NCBI GenBank assembly: GCA_002914845.1
Contig: JXTC01000117.1
Coordinates: 375,970 to 439,969 of the forward strand
Origin: Trema orientale
Taxonomy: Eukaryota; Streptophyta; Magnoliopsida; Rosales; Cannabaceae
DNA: 64,000 nucleotides
Direction: 5' to 3'
Numbering within the stretch: position 1 is the stretch's first letter; each line of letters opens with the position of its first letter. The notes under the pieces were generated by a model. It ran no database searches. It worked only from the letters and a program-made list of their open reading frames with translations, and had not been told where the DNA came from. Both the position numbers and the translations under genes were made by a program. Shown here in pieces: positions 11,490-22,275 of this stretch.

Positions 11490-11759
11490 ATAGAAGAAGG
11501 CTTACTCAAAAAAAAAAAAAAAAAAAGAAAAAAATGAAGAGAACTAGTCATTTTTAAATTGATCTAAAAAAAGGACATTCCTTATAAATACTCCAAAATT
11601 AAATAGAAGAAGGAAAAGAAAAAAAAAATTGAAGAAAACTACAGTAGATGACCCTTTTTTATATACAGTATCAATGAATATCCTAGTTTTCAGAAGTTGA
11701 CTTTTATGCCCATTTTTCTCAGAAAGAAATTTATTTTTCCGTTTTTGCCAGTCCCATCA
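11490..11759. other. AT-rich spacer
   Basis: This holds A-tracts and a partial repeat of the phrase CATTTTTAAATTGATCTAAAAAAAG, also seen near 11440-11465, which suggests a short local duplication. I see no gene. Confidence 0.4.
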
Positions 11760-12241
11760 TTTCTCCCTCTCTCTCCCTTGTCGTGTCACCACCAATCTCC
11801 GACCACCCTTCCTTCACCGACGTCGCCGTTTCGAGCAGCTTCAGCACATTTTCGGTAGTTGAAACGCCAAGATTCGGCTCCGATAGCGATCAGCTTGACT
11901 CGCCACGACTTCGGTTTCGCGATCAGGTACGAGAGTCTGGCTTCGATTAGGTTTGGATCTTTCTCCGGACTCATTAAGTTCAACAATTCGGGCAAAAGCT
12001 CGTCCTTCTCGGCGATAATGAGCTTTGATTTCGCATTCATGGCGATCGATTCAAAAACCGTAATCGCTGCGACTCTCGATTCTACGCTCCCTTGTTGGAG
12101 AACGAGGTCGAGAGACCGCAAAAGCAATCGCGGTCACTCTTCAACATCGAGCTTCTCACCATCTCCATGTCCTTAATTGCAGTATAGATCATATCCAAAG
12201 CCCAAACCACCAGCTCAAACAAAAGTTCGGCATTGTTGTAC
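11760..12241 (-). pseudogene. Fragment of a PUB25/26-like U-box ARM-repeat E3 ubiquitin ligase
   Basis: Three consecutive minus-strand frames together show an ARM-repeat region. The first (about 12241-12128) contains NAELLFELVVWALDMIYTAI. The second (12127-11860) contains LDLVLQQGSVESRVAAI, IAEKDELLPELLNLMSPEKD and LIEARLSYLI. The third (from about 11860 down to 11775) contains ENVLKLLETATSVKEGWSEI. Plant U-box ligases of the PUB25/26 class have these phrases in the ARM domain and attach ubiquitin to substrate proteins in the cytosol. Here the U-box and the N-terminal half are missing, there are two frame breaks, and a TGA lies in frame just upstream of 12127. The GC content is higher than the flanks. 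The fragment starts abruptly near 12241. It could be a gene-capture remnant or a truncated duplicate; no retrocopy signs such as a poly(A) tail or target duplication were seen. Confidence 0.8.
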
Positions 12242-12244
12242 AAA

Positions 12245-13532
12245 ACTCAAAAAAATGAAAGGCAAAGCATAAATCAAGCAGGCCCAATACAAGATGTAGG
12301 TAGGGCGCCCGGTGAGGCACAGTTTGCAACCCCAGCAAACATGGATCCAAGAAAAGAAAATATTGTTTAAAAAGATGATAAGGAAATATTGTGATTTCAG
12401 TACTTTTCTTACGGACAGGTTGGTCTCACTCGCTTTGTTCACCATTTCAATGGGTATATTTAAATAAATTTAATGGGAATATGTTCTTATTGGAATGTGA
12501 GACATTTAAATTGTAATAAAATAAAATGAGAGGCATAATTTGAATGAAAGACATTGGAATATAATATTAAAAAATAACAGTCAGATTCTATTTTCATTTT
12601 AAGAAAACAACCATTCTAATGGTAATTTTAAAGAATGTGTCTTTAAATATAAAAACTGAATTATTGCAATAAACACCTATAAATTAGTCATTAGAATAAA
12701 AAAAATTAGAATTATTAAAATAAGCAACCAAGAATGTAAGAATGGGAATATCCGGATAGGTGAACCTTTTTCTAGTTTTGAGTGAAATAATTAAAAGTTA
12801 TTGGCAGAGGGTTGCATACTCTATTAATTAGAGGGCATCTTTGCACAATATATAGATCCTTTTTCGAAATGGATCCCAAAAATTTGAATTAATGCATGCA
12901 TATGCCATATGACCTGATTGTTGACGTTCCTGAATATTCATTTGTGATATATATTGCTTGAAGTTCTTCTGACAATTATTTATTGTGAGATCACAACAGA
13001 ACTAAAACTCACACTGAAAAAAGAAAAAAGAATATCCGGGACTTACAAAGTACCAATGAAAGTTGAATTCAGAAAATATACCACAAATGAATTCTAAGTT
13101 TTTTCTTTTTCTGAAAAAAAGTTGTCAATAGTCAATATCATAATTTATAATTCAACAGTTTATGTAATTAAACACTTCATGCACTACAAAATCAATGATT
13201 TCGACAATTAATTAATGGACTAGCACGTGTTCGAAATCTTATCCAAATCATAACTACATTAACTTAAATGTTGTGATCTACAATTTGCAGTATATTTAAA
13301 TTCTACAATCCAGAAGAATACTAATTAATATATAGTTGAGATACGAAAATTTGTAAGACTGACCCCGTGCATGTTACATGTCTGATCCACATGCATGATA
13401 TATAGTACTTTTTATATTATAGTTTTGAATGAAATGAAAGCAGAAATAGTAGAAACTGCTTCAACAAGACAACAAATACATCGTTTTTCACTCTAAAAAG
13501 CAGAATTGATACACATATACATATATATATAT
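12245..13532. other. AT-rich intergenic DNA, no gene seen
   Basis: The minus-strand frame at 12215-12445 starts beside the ligase relic but shows no ARM-like sequence. The rest is low complexity. Confidence 0.45.
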
Positions 13533-13789
13533 GGGTACCAATCCTGTAGGTAGTTTTTTTTTTTTAAACATATGCATAAGTATTATTTTGTCCAATTAAA
13601 ATTAGTCACGCATGTCTTTTCATAGTAAAAGGAAGAGAGAGAAAAATATTAAATAATGAGTATTTATTTTTATTATTATTATTTTCAACTACACAAATTA
13701 TGGTAGCCATTAGATTAATGATCCAACGGCTAAAAAAAATATCTATAGATATGTAAAAAAAAGAAAAAAAACCTACTGGATTGCCAACC
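13533..13789. mobile_element. MITE with GGGTACCAATCC / GGATTGCCAACC ends
   Basis: The left end reads GGGTACCAATCCTGTAGG. The right end, reverse-complemented, reads GGTTGGCAATCCAGTAGG, and both run on into T-tracts. TATATATAT stands on both sides, which would suit a 9-bp MULE-type duplication, but the site is itself a TA repeat so the duplication is uncertain. The phrase CCATTAGATTAATGATCCAACGG lies inside; a similar phrase occurs near 44250. Confidence 0.6.
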
Positions 13790-13884
13790 TATATATATAA
13801 ATTATCTTAGCCGCATGCTCTTATGTCAAGTCTTAAACTCTTTGGTTTGTCATCATCACCAAGTCCACGAACAAATAGTAGAAT

Positions 13885-14575
13885 TTTGTTTTGTCATGCA
13901 GGATAGGATAAGATTGGATTGGATTGGACATGATAAGATAAGATTATAGTCCAATTCTACCACATGCTTAGTATGCTATTTTTTGTTAGGATAGGATTAA
14001 CATAGTTTTAACTAAATAACAATTTTGAGGTTTGATTAACTAGAAATATACCATTTTCAAAAATTAATTTAGAAAAATACCATTTTTAAAACTCAATTTT
14101 ATAAAAATCATTTTTAAAAACTTATTTACAAAAATACCACTTTTAAAAAAATATTTTGAAAAATACCATTTTAAAAAATATTTTGAAAATACAACTTTTA
14201 AAACTTAATTTTGGGAAAATATCATTTTTTTTAAAGTATTTGCAAAAATACTACTTCTAAAAAAATTTTGAAAAAATATCATTTCTAGCTTTACCGCTTT
14301 TAAAAGTGAATTTCAAAAATACCACTTTTAGAGTTTAATTTTAAAGTACCCTTTTTTACTCTTTCAAAAACGTTCTATTATTTTTAATCAAATTCCTAAT
14401 TCCTCTCAATTCCAAATTCTTAAGAGAATAAGATTATCTCCCCTTCTAAGGATATTATTTTTGGGGTGAATTATTTTAATCCAATCCAATCCCTCTCATA
14501 TATATGCACCAAACATGAAATTAATTTAATCCAATCTAATCTCATCCTTTTTATGCATTCCAAATATGGCCTAAG
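13885..14575. mobile_element. Probable TIR element with GGATTGG-rich ends
   Basis: The left flank has GGATAAGATTGGATTGG and the right flank, reverse-complemented, has GGATGAGATTAGATTGG and later GGATTGGATTGGATT. Both sides also share a TTTGnnATGCA phrase outside these motifs. The right end, GGCCATATTTGGAATGCAT (reverse complement), resembles common plant MITE termini; the left counterpart is degraded. The centre (14040-14345) is a degenerate minisatellite, listed separately. Confidence 0.45.
14040..14345. repeat. Degenerate minisatellite, unit about 30 bp
   Basis: Roughly ten imperfect units of the form AAAAATACCACTTTTAAAA plus a short AT linker (CTTAATTTTG or similar) stand in tandem. The same module is scattered in the repeats at 9.7-10.2 kb and 28.6-31.7 kb. 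Unit boundaries were drawn by eye. Confidence 0.6.
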
Positions 14576-14579
14576 CTAC

Positions 14580-15766
14580 TACTACCATATTTCACATAAT
14601 TCGTCACCACAAAACAAGTTTTATTGACAACAATCAATGCCTAATTTATCCAAATAAGCTTGTAAAGCTAGTATCATTTTACTAAAAAATTAGGGTTGTT
14701 GAGTCTCACATCAGGGGTTCCAGTTTATTTGTCACCATTTTTTGTAATAACTTTAACACACAGTACTCTAGAAAAGCTTTCTGAACGGATTTAAAATGTG
14801 AATATCTCTTTCTCTCTCTCTCTCAATCTACACGTCATTTTTTTTTTATCCCTTTCTTTTTTAGAAAGAAAAAAAGAATGAAGAAAGAAGTTAACAATTA
14901 AATAGAAGTAGTACCTAAGGACTACTGAATTATGTGGTTTTAGGTTATATACTACGTTGATTAGATTGTATCCACAAACTGACTTTAGACTTTCAATATT
15001 AAAACCAAAAATATGAAAGAAAAGAAAAACAAATCTATTAATGATTTACCTCTTGGGATAGAAATTACTGTAAACAGATTTTGATAGAGAGATGAAGAGA
15101 ACATTGCCTTGTTGACGCTAAAGAATAATTTGGCCTAATATATATATATATATGCAATTTTTTTGGAAAGATTTTGCGTAAAATCATCCTAAATTTAGCT
15201 TGATTGACAACATACAACGTATGAACTCTATATAGACCCCAGATAGAATAATTAAAGAAGATCCTAAATCACATACATATGGCACATTTTAGAGTTTTTG
15301 CCTTACTATCCTAGAACTATAGGTCATAAATCTCCAATATTTAACCCCCAGTCAATATATTTTCTGGTCGTATGTCCAAGGTCAACTAAGGAAAAATTCA
15401 AGCCCTTTGGTATTTATAGATAAGGATTTTGGAAAGTTGAGTTATAGCTTGTCCAACTGCCATGCGCTGTATTAAGAACCCCAACAAACAACGATGATAT
15501 AACCTCTCTCTAGGACGGTTGTGAATTGGATTTTGACTAGTAATATTTTGGGATAACATGACCTTTCTATAAGTATTTTATGAAATAATTTTTTTAGAAC
15601 TATCATAATATTAGTATCAGGTAGTCACTACACTAGTGATCAATGGTCACAATATTTATAGTTCTAGAAAAGTAAAAAACTTATGGTCACTAATATAGTA
15701 ATTACTTATCACAAATAGGCCATTGCATTCATGCTAAAAAGTGTGTGTCAATACTAAATAGAATAT
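14580..15766. other. AT-rich intergenic DNA, no gene seen
   Basis: There is a short CT microsatellite near 14805-14824 and a TA run near 15139-15153. No protein or RNA gene is visible. Confidence 0.45.
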
Positions 15767-16241
15767 GGCCCAGTTTGGTTTAGCTTTTTAACAAGCTAAA
15801 AGCATTTTTCGAATAATTTGTGCACCAAAAAGCGTTTGATAAAAACTTAAAAAACAAATTATTCAATAATTTTTTACAAAGCTACAGCCAAAAGCCAAAG
15901 TTGGCCTAAGACAGTTTTGGCTTTTAAATTATGCGGGAATCTGCATTATCTTTTAATGAATAAATCATAATGGGTAAAATACGCTCACTTAAAAGCAAAA
16001 ATGCCAAATATTTAATTGTGTTTATTTTATATCAATTTTTTTTAAAAAGTATTAATATATTTAAATCATAATTGACTAAAATACTCTTCATATTAGTTAT
16101 TTTGAAGTAATCAAATTGATTCTTTATTGAAATTTTAAACTCAGATGAAAATAAAATAAAATAAAATAAATTTAATTAAGTAACTAATTTAACAGAGTTT
16201 ATTTTCATATCAATTTTTTTTTTAAAAAAAATTATTAATAT

Positions 16242-17031
16242 TGTTGGTGTGGATTTTGATCCGCGAACCAACGTGCGCCATGTGTCCTTGAGTGGTTCTT
16301 CCTCAAGAGAAGCCAAAACCCAGATTTGATGTAGGTGTGGTCCGTACAACCTTGAAAAAGATTATGCCTGAACTTTTCACTAACTAATAATGGGTGGTAC
16401 CGGTGTAGTACCTGCCAATTCTCCTCGACAGAAAGATTGTTAGTAGTATATTCAATGAAGTATTTAATGAAATAGTGATCACACAGCAAATGGGCGATGA
16501 TGAGAGGAGAAAAGGCAAAAAAGCGACAAATATGGTTTTTGGGATTTGTGGCGGCTTACCTCTTTTAGGCGATTACGAGGCTATTTATAGTGCTTTTGTA
16601 GTCCCCCAAAAGTTAGGGTTGATACCCACGTGTCCCTGAAAAGATAAAAGGGAATCTCACATACCCGCTTGTACGGACGCGAGTACGTGATTGGGCCAGG
16701 TGTTGGCCTCTCCTGAGTCCGTATTTTCTTTATCCTCTTTCTTGGTCGGACGTATGCCATTATGCCTATGGTCGGCTATTTCTTGGTTCTATTAGTCTTT
16801 CATTTAGGGTTCCTGCTCGAAGAGGAGTATGAGATCCGATCACGACGGTTTTCCCTCAGGGAGCTTGGCCATGATGTAGCTTCTCCTTTTCTACTTGATC
16901 GGCTCCTTCTCGTGGCAGGATGTGGTTTCACCTCTGGTCAGCCCGAGAAACCGGTTGGGTACGACGTCGTTTTTGGTCGATACCACGTTATGTCGTTTCC
17001 TAAGATGCTCGGAAAAAATTATCCCCCAACA
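16242..17031 (-). repeat. 3' LTR of the Tat element
   Basis: This 790-bp copy starts TGTTGG and ends CCAACA. It carries a minus-strand TATA motif, CTATAAATAG, at 16581-16590. It aligns without gaps to 27177-27966. Confidence 0.95.
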
Positions 17032-17046
17032 TCTGTCCCCCAAGTT
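17032..17046 (-). other. Polypurine tract of the Tat element
   Basis: On the minus strand the sequence just upstream of the 3' LTR reads ACTTGGGGGACAGA. The G-rich purine run directly against the LTR is where plus-strand DNA synthesis would be primed. Confidence 0.65.
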
Positions 17047-17492
17047 CTTGCCGCGACGTGCTCGGGGTAAGAACTTCACCACGTCGTGTTCGACTTATCT
17101 GGTGTCCTACTTTTATGGGTAGTGGTTCGGCTTGTTTGAGTTTGTTTGACCATGCGAACTTGTTCGGCAGTCGGTAAGGGCTATGTTGAGGGGTTGTCTG
17201 TCAGGATTCTTTCGATCTTCACAATCATGAGTAAGCCTTAATTGGGGTGCTGCTCTTTTCTTGGGAAAGTGCAATATGTAGGGGGGTTCGACTAAGTCGG
17301 CGCGTATTCCATACGTGCTTCATCATCTCTGTCCGCGTGGCTTCCTAGTCTATTCTGCGGCTAGTATCGTCTCCCACCCTTCCTGAGGAATGCGAGGAGT
17401 CATCCTTCGTTATTTGAAACCCCCTACTCTCATCTGCTAACACGTGGCTGCTTCCTTTGATCCAAGGGTGGTGTCGTTTCATTGCCTTGGCC

Positions 17493-17500
17493 TATAAATA
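17493..17500 (+). promoter_or_regulatory. TATA box of the antisense gene
   Basis: TATAAATA on the plus strand is preceded by a GC-richer stretch and followed about 30 bp later by CT-rich sequence of the kind found at plant start sites. It lies inside the retrotransposon, about 390 bp upstream of the ATG at 17883 and about 980 bp upstream of the ATG at 18479. A second, weaker TTATAAAG lies at about 18317-18324. Confidence 0.55.
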
Positions 17501-17882
17501 CGCCCCTTTTTTTTTTTCTCTTCGTCTTTACTTTGCTTTCGCCTTATTTTCGTTTTCAGACTATCTAAAGCCCTCTTTCCTTTCATCATCCCTTGCATCA
17601 AACCTATTTCCAGCAGCTTCTCTCGGGTGACAATTTGTTCCTTCCCTTTTCTCTTGATTCCTTAAGATTTTTCCTTACAATTTGTTCCCTAATTGAGATT
17701 GTAATTCTTGGGTTTTGGCAGTTTCCCGTCCAAAGACTTCACTTGTGTTTTTTTTTTCACTCCGACGTTTCCGTTATCTTTATTCGGTAAGTAATTGGGT
17801 TTAAAACCCAGTTTTCTTCTTTTGTCTTTCCTTTTCTTTTGGTTTTCTTTATTTTCTTTTCTGGGGTTCCTACCTGGTCGGA

Positions 17883-18275
17883 ATGAGGGTTCGAATGGAT
17901 CTTGCCGTGCCTGAGAACGACGGGTCCGACCACTCCAGAGTCTCCCAGCGATTTCCAAACAGCGTAGTACCTGGTCTTGCACCGATTCTTGTAGTGGACC
18001 TGGTCTCCTCGGAGAGTGGTGGCGAGGTGGTATCTGGGTCCGAGCCCAGTATTAACGAGGTCGAGGCTGAAGTTGCTGTACGGCCTCTCGGCCCTTTCCC
18101 CGAACCGAAAGCTCTCCCAGCTGTTCGAAGAGTCGATGATCTCCTCGATGATGACAATGACATCACCCTGGACCATAAGTTGGCCTTGCTCGGCTTATCC
18201 CCGATCAGGTTTGATGGTCCCCAGCCCGACCTGTCCAACCTGGTAGCAGCCATTGCTAATTACGACGGCTCATAA
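17883..18275 (+). CDS. Acidic 130-aa ORF at the 5' end of the antisense transcript
   Basis: This open frame begins 390 bp after the TATA motif and has no internal stop. It is acidic, with runs such as VDDLLDDDNDITLD near residues 83-96 and a serine/glutamate-rich stretch. I do not recognise a domain. It could be a separate small protein, or a first exon joined by splicing to the ORF that begins at 18479: a potential donor (CTG|GTAGCA, 18240) and acceptor (TTTCAG, about 18298) exist but do not give an obvious reading frame. The minus-strand frames over the same region are overlaps without recognisable content. Confidence 0.35.
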   Translation: MRVRMDLAVPENDGSDHSRVSQRFPNSVVPGLAPILVVDLVSSESGGEVVSGSEPSINEVEAEVAVRPLGPFPEPKALPAVRRVDDLLDDDNDITLDHKLALLGLSPIRFDGPQPDLSNLVAAIANYDGS

Positions 18276-19519
18276 TCCATGTTGCAAATCCTTTCAGATT
18301 AGCTCGGCCTCCATCTTATAAAGATCTGTTTCTCATGTCCGATTCAGAAGATACTAGACACGAACCGCTAATTTTGAACAGAAACAGACCAATAGTTCGG
18401 GTGCGATACTCCATCCTCCCATCTGTTCGAAACCAAACCTAAACACCTAACCCTAATCCTCCCCCCACCGGCGATAAAATGGCGAGAGGTGGTCGGGGTA
18501 GGGGGCAGACCGTTGGGGCAGCCGCAGGCGATCCTGTGATCGGCAGGGCCGAACGAGCTAGGCCATTAACGGAATTCAGCACAGATCACTTCCCCTCTAC
18601 CATGACAGACGAACTGCTGCTAAGCGTCTGTTCTCGTTATGAATACCAGACGACATCCATCTTCTCTCCCCAGGTGAAGGTGATGTCGCGAGTCGTCCGC
18701 CAGTAGGTTGCATAACCCTCTATTTAGGCTTTTTCGAGGCTGGGCTGAGGCTCCTTTTCCATCTTTTTCTGCACAACTTCTTCTCTAAATGCCAAATCTG
18801 CCCGACCTAGTTGAACCCAAATGGATGGCGAGTCCTGATCGGTCTCTGGGTCATGTTCAGGCTTCAAGGCTGGCCGGATGTGTCTTTACGCATGCTCAAG
18901 TATCTCTATCAATTGAAGAATGCTCCGAATAACCGAGGTCTGTACTACCTCCAAGCGTACCCCTCTGAGACTCCTCGTGCGAAGGGAGATAACTCAAGGC
19001 AGACCGTTCCAATCCTAGGTAGGGATACGTCAGATTAACAGGGGAAACGAGAGTGGTTCTACGCCAGAACGTCCTGGGACAACATTATGGGCAGCTAGCC
19101 TCCAAGGGGTGCTCGCCTTATTCCAACAGAATTCCAGCTTAGGCATCAGTGGGCGATGCGACAGGCAGGGTCGGCTGACAGTGAGACCTTCGCTCGGGCC
19201 ATAGCAATCGAGGAACTCGATCGTCGAGAAAAGGAGGTCGGTAATTTGCTTACTGATATTAATTTTGAATACATGGGGTGGTATCCACTCAAAGATAGGT
19301 CGGCCTTTGAGGAGTTCGTCAGAGTGAGCCCTGCTCGGCCGGTTACGAACGAGCCGGGCCCTTCTAACCGGATCGAGCGCCCTCAGAAGCGCCGCGCCCC
19401 AAGGGACAGAGACGCTTCACCTCCTTAGCCAGATCCGACTGCACCGCCCCCGGTCCCTTCTATGGAACCAATGAGCCCAACACCCTCTCCTCAACATCTG
19501 AGTGTTTCTGGTGACCAAG

Positions 19520-19590
19520 GTTTTATCGGGTGGGGTCTTAAAAGTACTATTATGCATTCACTGGCCTGATTCATTCTTCTTCTTTTGCAG
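19520..19590 (+). other. Predicted intron 1 of the antisense gene
   Basis: 71 bp, GT...AG, with a CTGAT branch-point-like sequence and a T-rich tract before TTTTGCAG. Joining 19519 to 19591 makes a GAT codon and preserves the reading frame. Confidence 0.6.
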
Positions 19591-19958
19591 ATTACGATAT
19601 GACCCACGTGGACCCGAACCTCCGCACGCTGCTTACTTGGAACTGGGGTCGAGAAGGGAGTGGTCGGAACTCGCCAGGTAGCAGTTTGCAGCCAACCCCT
19701 CCCAGGAGTGCCCCGCCCTTGAGGACCTCCGAGCTACCTCCAGCTCCTTCTACCTGGACTCCCCCTCCTGCCAGCCGCCCCGACAAGAGACTTATGGAGT
19801 CACCTCATCCGGACGAGCCCCCAGCTCAACGATTGAAGACATTCCTGAGGGGGCCGATGGATAGGATGAACGCGGCGTGTTCTGACCAGCTCGTGGAAGA
19901 CTGCCGCAGGCGGTCGGACAGGGACTTGGCTGCTCTGTGCTTGGAGCATTCTGCTCGG

Positions 19959-20067
19959 GTAAACTTATTCTCTTTGTTTTCGTCTTGGTAAATATTGTTT
20001 TGTTCGCTCGTTGTGCATTTTTCTTCTCCTTTTCTCTTCTTCTTTTTTTTTTCTTTTTTTTTTATAG
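19959..20067 (+). other. Predicted intron 2 of the antisense gene
   Basis: 109 bp, starting GTAAAC after a complete CGG codon and ending in a long T-tract and TATAG. The reading frame continues directly at 20068. Confidence 0.65.
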
Positions 20068-20595
20068 CTGCTTTCCAACTTTTGCCAGCAAGCTTTTATA
20101 AATGAACTCATGTATGAACGAATGAGGGATTTATCGACTACTGCCGAGAGATATCACTCCGAGCGGAATTCGGCTTGGGAGGAGCGGGAACAGCAGGTGA
20201 AGAGGGCGGCTGATACCGAGAGCTAACTCGGTGAAGAGAAGAAGGCCAGGTTCGAGCTTGAGTAATAAATAATCAGCCCGAATTCTCAGCTGGAGGTGGC
20301 TCGGACGACGGTCTCTGAAGAGGTGAGAAAAGCTGTGATCAAGGACTGGATTGCCGCTCAGTTCCATCATTCTGACCCTTGGTGGGACGTCTACGAGTTG
20401 GGTTTCGAGAACTTGAAGGTGGCAGTGGTTGCTCAGTACAAGGATTTAGATTTCTCATTCCTGGAGGAGTCCATTCCCGCCTCGGCTCCAGACGTTCAGG
20501 AGTCGACTAGGCCTGAGCTACCGCCCGAGCCCGAACCAACTGATGTCCCGGCCACCCCTCTCCCGGATCAGACCGCTCCTACTCCTCCTCTTTAG

Positions 20596-20897
20596 ATTCA
20601 CCCCTGCGCGGGTTTATTTTTGTAGACCTTTTCCCTTTTTTTTTTTGTTTGGGGTCCGGATAGCCCGCCCACTGTTTTAATTTATAAAGACAATTATGCC
20701 CTTCGAGGTTTCTCTTTCTTTGTTATATATGTTTTCTTCTTGTGGTCAATGACTTATTTTTGCTCTTTTTATTTATAACCAATATCTTTTCTGAACACGT
20801 GCATGCTTTCAGACTGCCGATCACTATACCTAATAACCGTGCGATTTTAATTAGATTACTAGTATAGATAGATTAGGTTTGCTTGATTTTTGGTCCT
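20596..20897. other. Non-coding spacer after the antisense gene
   Basis: T-rich sequence follows the antisense stop codon. It is probably the 3' untranslated region of the antisense transcript. No ORF is supported. Confidence 0.4.
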
Positions 20898-21075
20898 TAG
20901 TGCTCGGAGGTACTTCGAGGGACGTCCACGCGCTTGGAAGCACATGCAGAATTATCCCTAGTGCTCGGAAGCACTTGGAGGGATGTTCGTGCTCGGAAGC
21001 ACATGCAGAATTATCCCTAGTGCTCGGAAGCACTTCGAGGGACGTTTTCATGCGCTCGAAAGCGCATGGCACTTC
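20898..21075. repeat. Tandem array of hairpin-forming repeats between the two converging genes
   Basis: Three units of about 60 bp start near 20898, 20959 and 21018. Each contains AGTGCTCGGAAGCACTT or a variant, which forms a stem AGTGCT/AGCACT with a CGGA loop. A phrase GAGGGACGTT (or variant) follows, and between units GCACATGCAGAATTATCCC recurs. The last unit ends in ATGCGCTcgaaAGCGCAT, a 7-bp stem. Tandem repeats in this interval are known for Tat elements. Confidence 0.8.
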
Positions 21076-21170
21076 GTTATAGAGGCCTTCCCCCTTTGTT
21101 TTTCGATTTATTAGTTTAAGTGAAAAACAATGCCAAAAAAGTAACTTTCATTATATGCTTTGTACAATAG

Positions 21171-22272
21171 CTATTGATAATATTTTCTTAAGTGCTCAGC
21201 ATTCCATGGGTGAGGTAGGTTGTTACCCCCCCATGTCTTACAGGTTGTAAGTCCCAGACCGCACGATTCCTGCAACCAAGTAGGGTCCTTCCCACTTTGG
21301 CCCGAGTGCTCCAGCTCCATGTTCAGCAGTATTTAAGAATACACGCCTGAGCACAAGTTCACCAACTCTGAAGGTTCGTGCTCATACCCTTGAGTTGTAG
21401 TATCGAGCGACAGCTTGTTTATTAGCAGTAATCCGTAGAAGAGCCTGCTCCGTTTTCTCCTCTACTAGGTCAAGGTTCGTTCTCAGACCTTCTTCATTGT
21501 CCACCTTGCTTTGCTCAAAATCTTGGCTTATATAAGCCTCCACCCTGTAGCTGGGCATACCAACTTCGGCAGGTATTACAGCATATGTGGCGTATGCCAA
21601 AGAAAACGGGGTTTCTCCAGTTACCTCTTTCTCTGTCGTTCGATGAGCCCATAGAACCCCGGGCAGCTCGTCGGCCCACGATCCCTTTAGTTTCTCCAGC
21701 CTCTTCTTTAAGTTTTCCTTGATCGTCTTATTGGCTGCCTCGACCTGCCTGTTCGACTGTGGGTGATTGGGAGAAGAAAATAACTTGTGGATCCCCCAAT
21801 TCTGACATAACTGCCTGAGTCTCAGATTGTCGAACTACTTGCCATTGTCAGTTACTATCGAGTGGGAAAGTCCGAATCGGCATATGATATTTTTGAAGAT
21901 AAAATTCGTGCAATTTGCCTCAGTAATCTTTACTAATGGTTCCGCCTCAACCCACTTTGTGAAATAGCCGATGGCAACAATTGCGAATCTTGCTTGTGCT
22001 CGGGCGGTGGGTAAGGGTTCGATCAAGTCTATTCCCCATTTTACGAAGGGCCAGGGGCTAATTATCGGCGACAGGGGTTCAGGGTGCTCCCTTGTATGGT
22101 GGGCAAATCGCTGGCATTTATCGCATCTTTCAACCATCTCCTTCGAATCCCTCGTCATAGTCTGCCAATAGAATCCCTGCCTTAAGGCCTTATGTGCAAG
22201 TGACCTTAGCCCCGAGTGATTCCCACATCCTCCTTCATGTATTTCCTTCAACACATATTTAGCTTCGTCCGA
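21171..22272 (-). pseudogene. Integrase segment of pol
   Basis: The zinc-binding domain has H/H then C..C: EIHEGGCGNHSG and ERCDKCQRFA. The catalytic core has WGIDLIEPL (first Asp), SIVTDNGK (second Asp) and NRQVEAANKTI (Glu). A TAG follows DNGK, where the family normally has Gln. The C-terminal part includes GPKWEGPYLV, the usual end region of Ty3/gypsy integrases. Confidence 0.9.
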
Positions 22273-22275
22273 TCA

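Larger units (their letters stand above)
18479..20595 (+). pseudogene. Antisense extra ORF (aORF) of the Tat element, spliced, broken
   Basis: Conserved sequence runs from ATG 18479 to the stop at 20593-20595, opposite to gag-pol. The N-terminal part is like the retroelement-associated plant proteins usually annotated as putative transposase or plant mobile domain: DELLLSVCSRYEYQ, then TLYLGFFEAGLRLLFHLF, then NGWRVLIGLWVMFRLQG. A proline-rich linker, a charged region probably coiled-coil (20100-20290) and the C-terminal GFENLKVAVVAQYKDLDF follow. Two introns fit: 19520-19590 (AAG|GTTTTA ... TTTTGCAG) and 19959-20067 (CGG|GTAAAC ... TTTATAG); both splices keep one frame. Damage: one frameshift near 18674, and stops at 18808, 19036, 19096, 19426, 20224, 20263 and 20266. 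Role in the element is unknown; antisense ORFs of this kind are known from Tat elements. Confidence 0.75.

Noticed and set aside
12215-12445. Minus-strand ORF beside the E3 ligase relic
   Set aside because: Its sequence is not ARM-like. The ligase similarity is in a different frame and ends at about 12241.
17592-17982. Overlapping ORFs on both strands at 17593-18253 as separate genes
   Set aside because: They overlap the leader and the acidic ORF of the antisense gene and show no conserved content.
20898-21075. CRISPR-like array
   Set aside because: Regularly spaced repeats, but inside a plant retrotransposon. The units are contiguous diverged copies, not identical repeats with unique spacers.
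21971-22171. Plus-strand frames inside the pol region, including 22412-22903 and 25336-26013
   Set aside because: They are the antisense of integrase, RNase H and gag and carry no recognisable protein.
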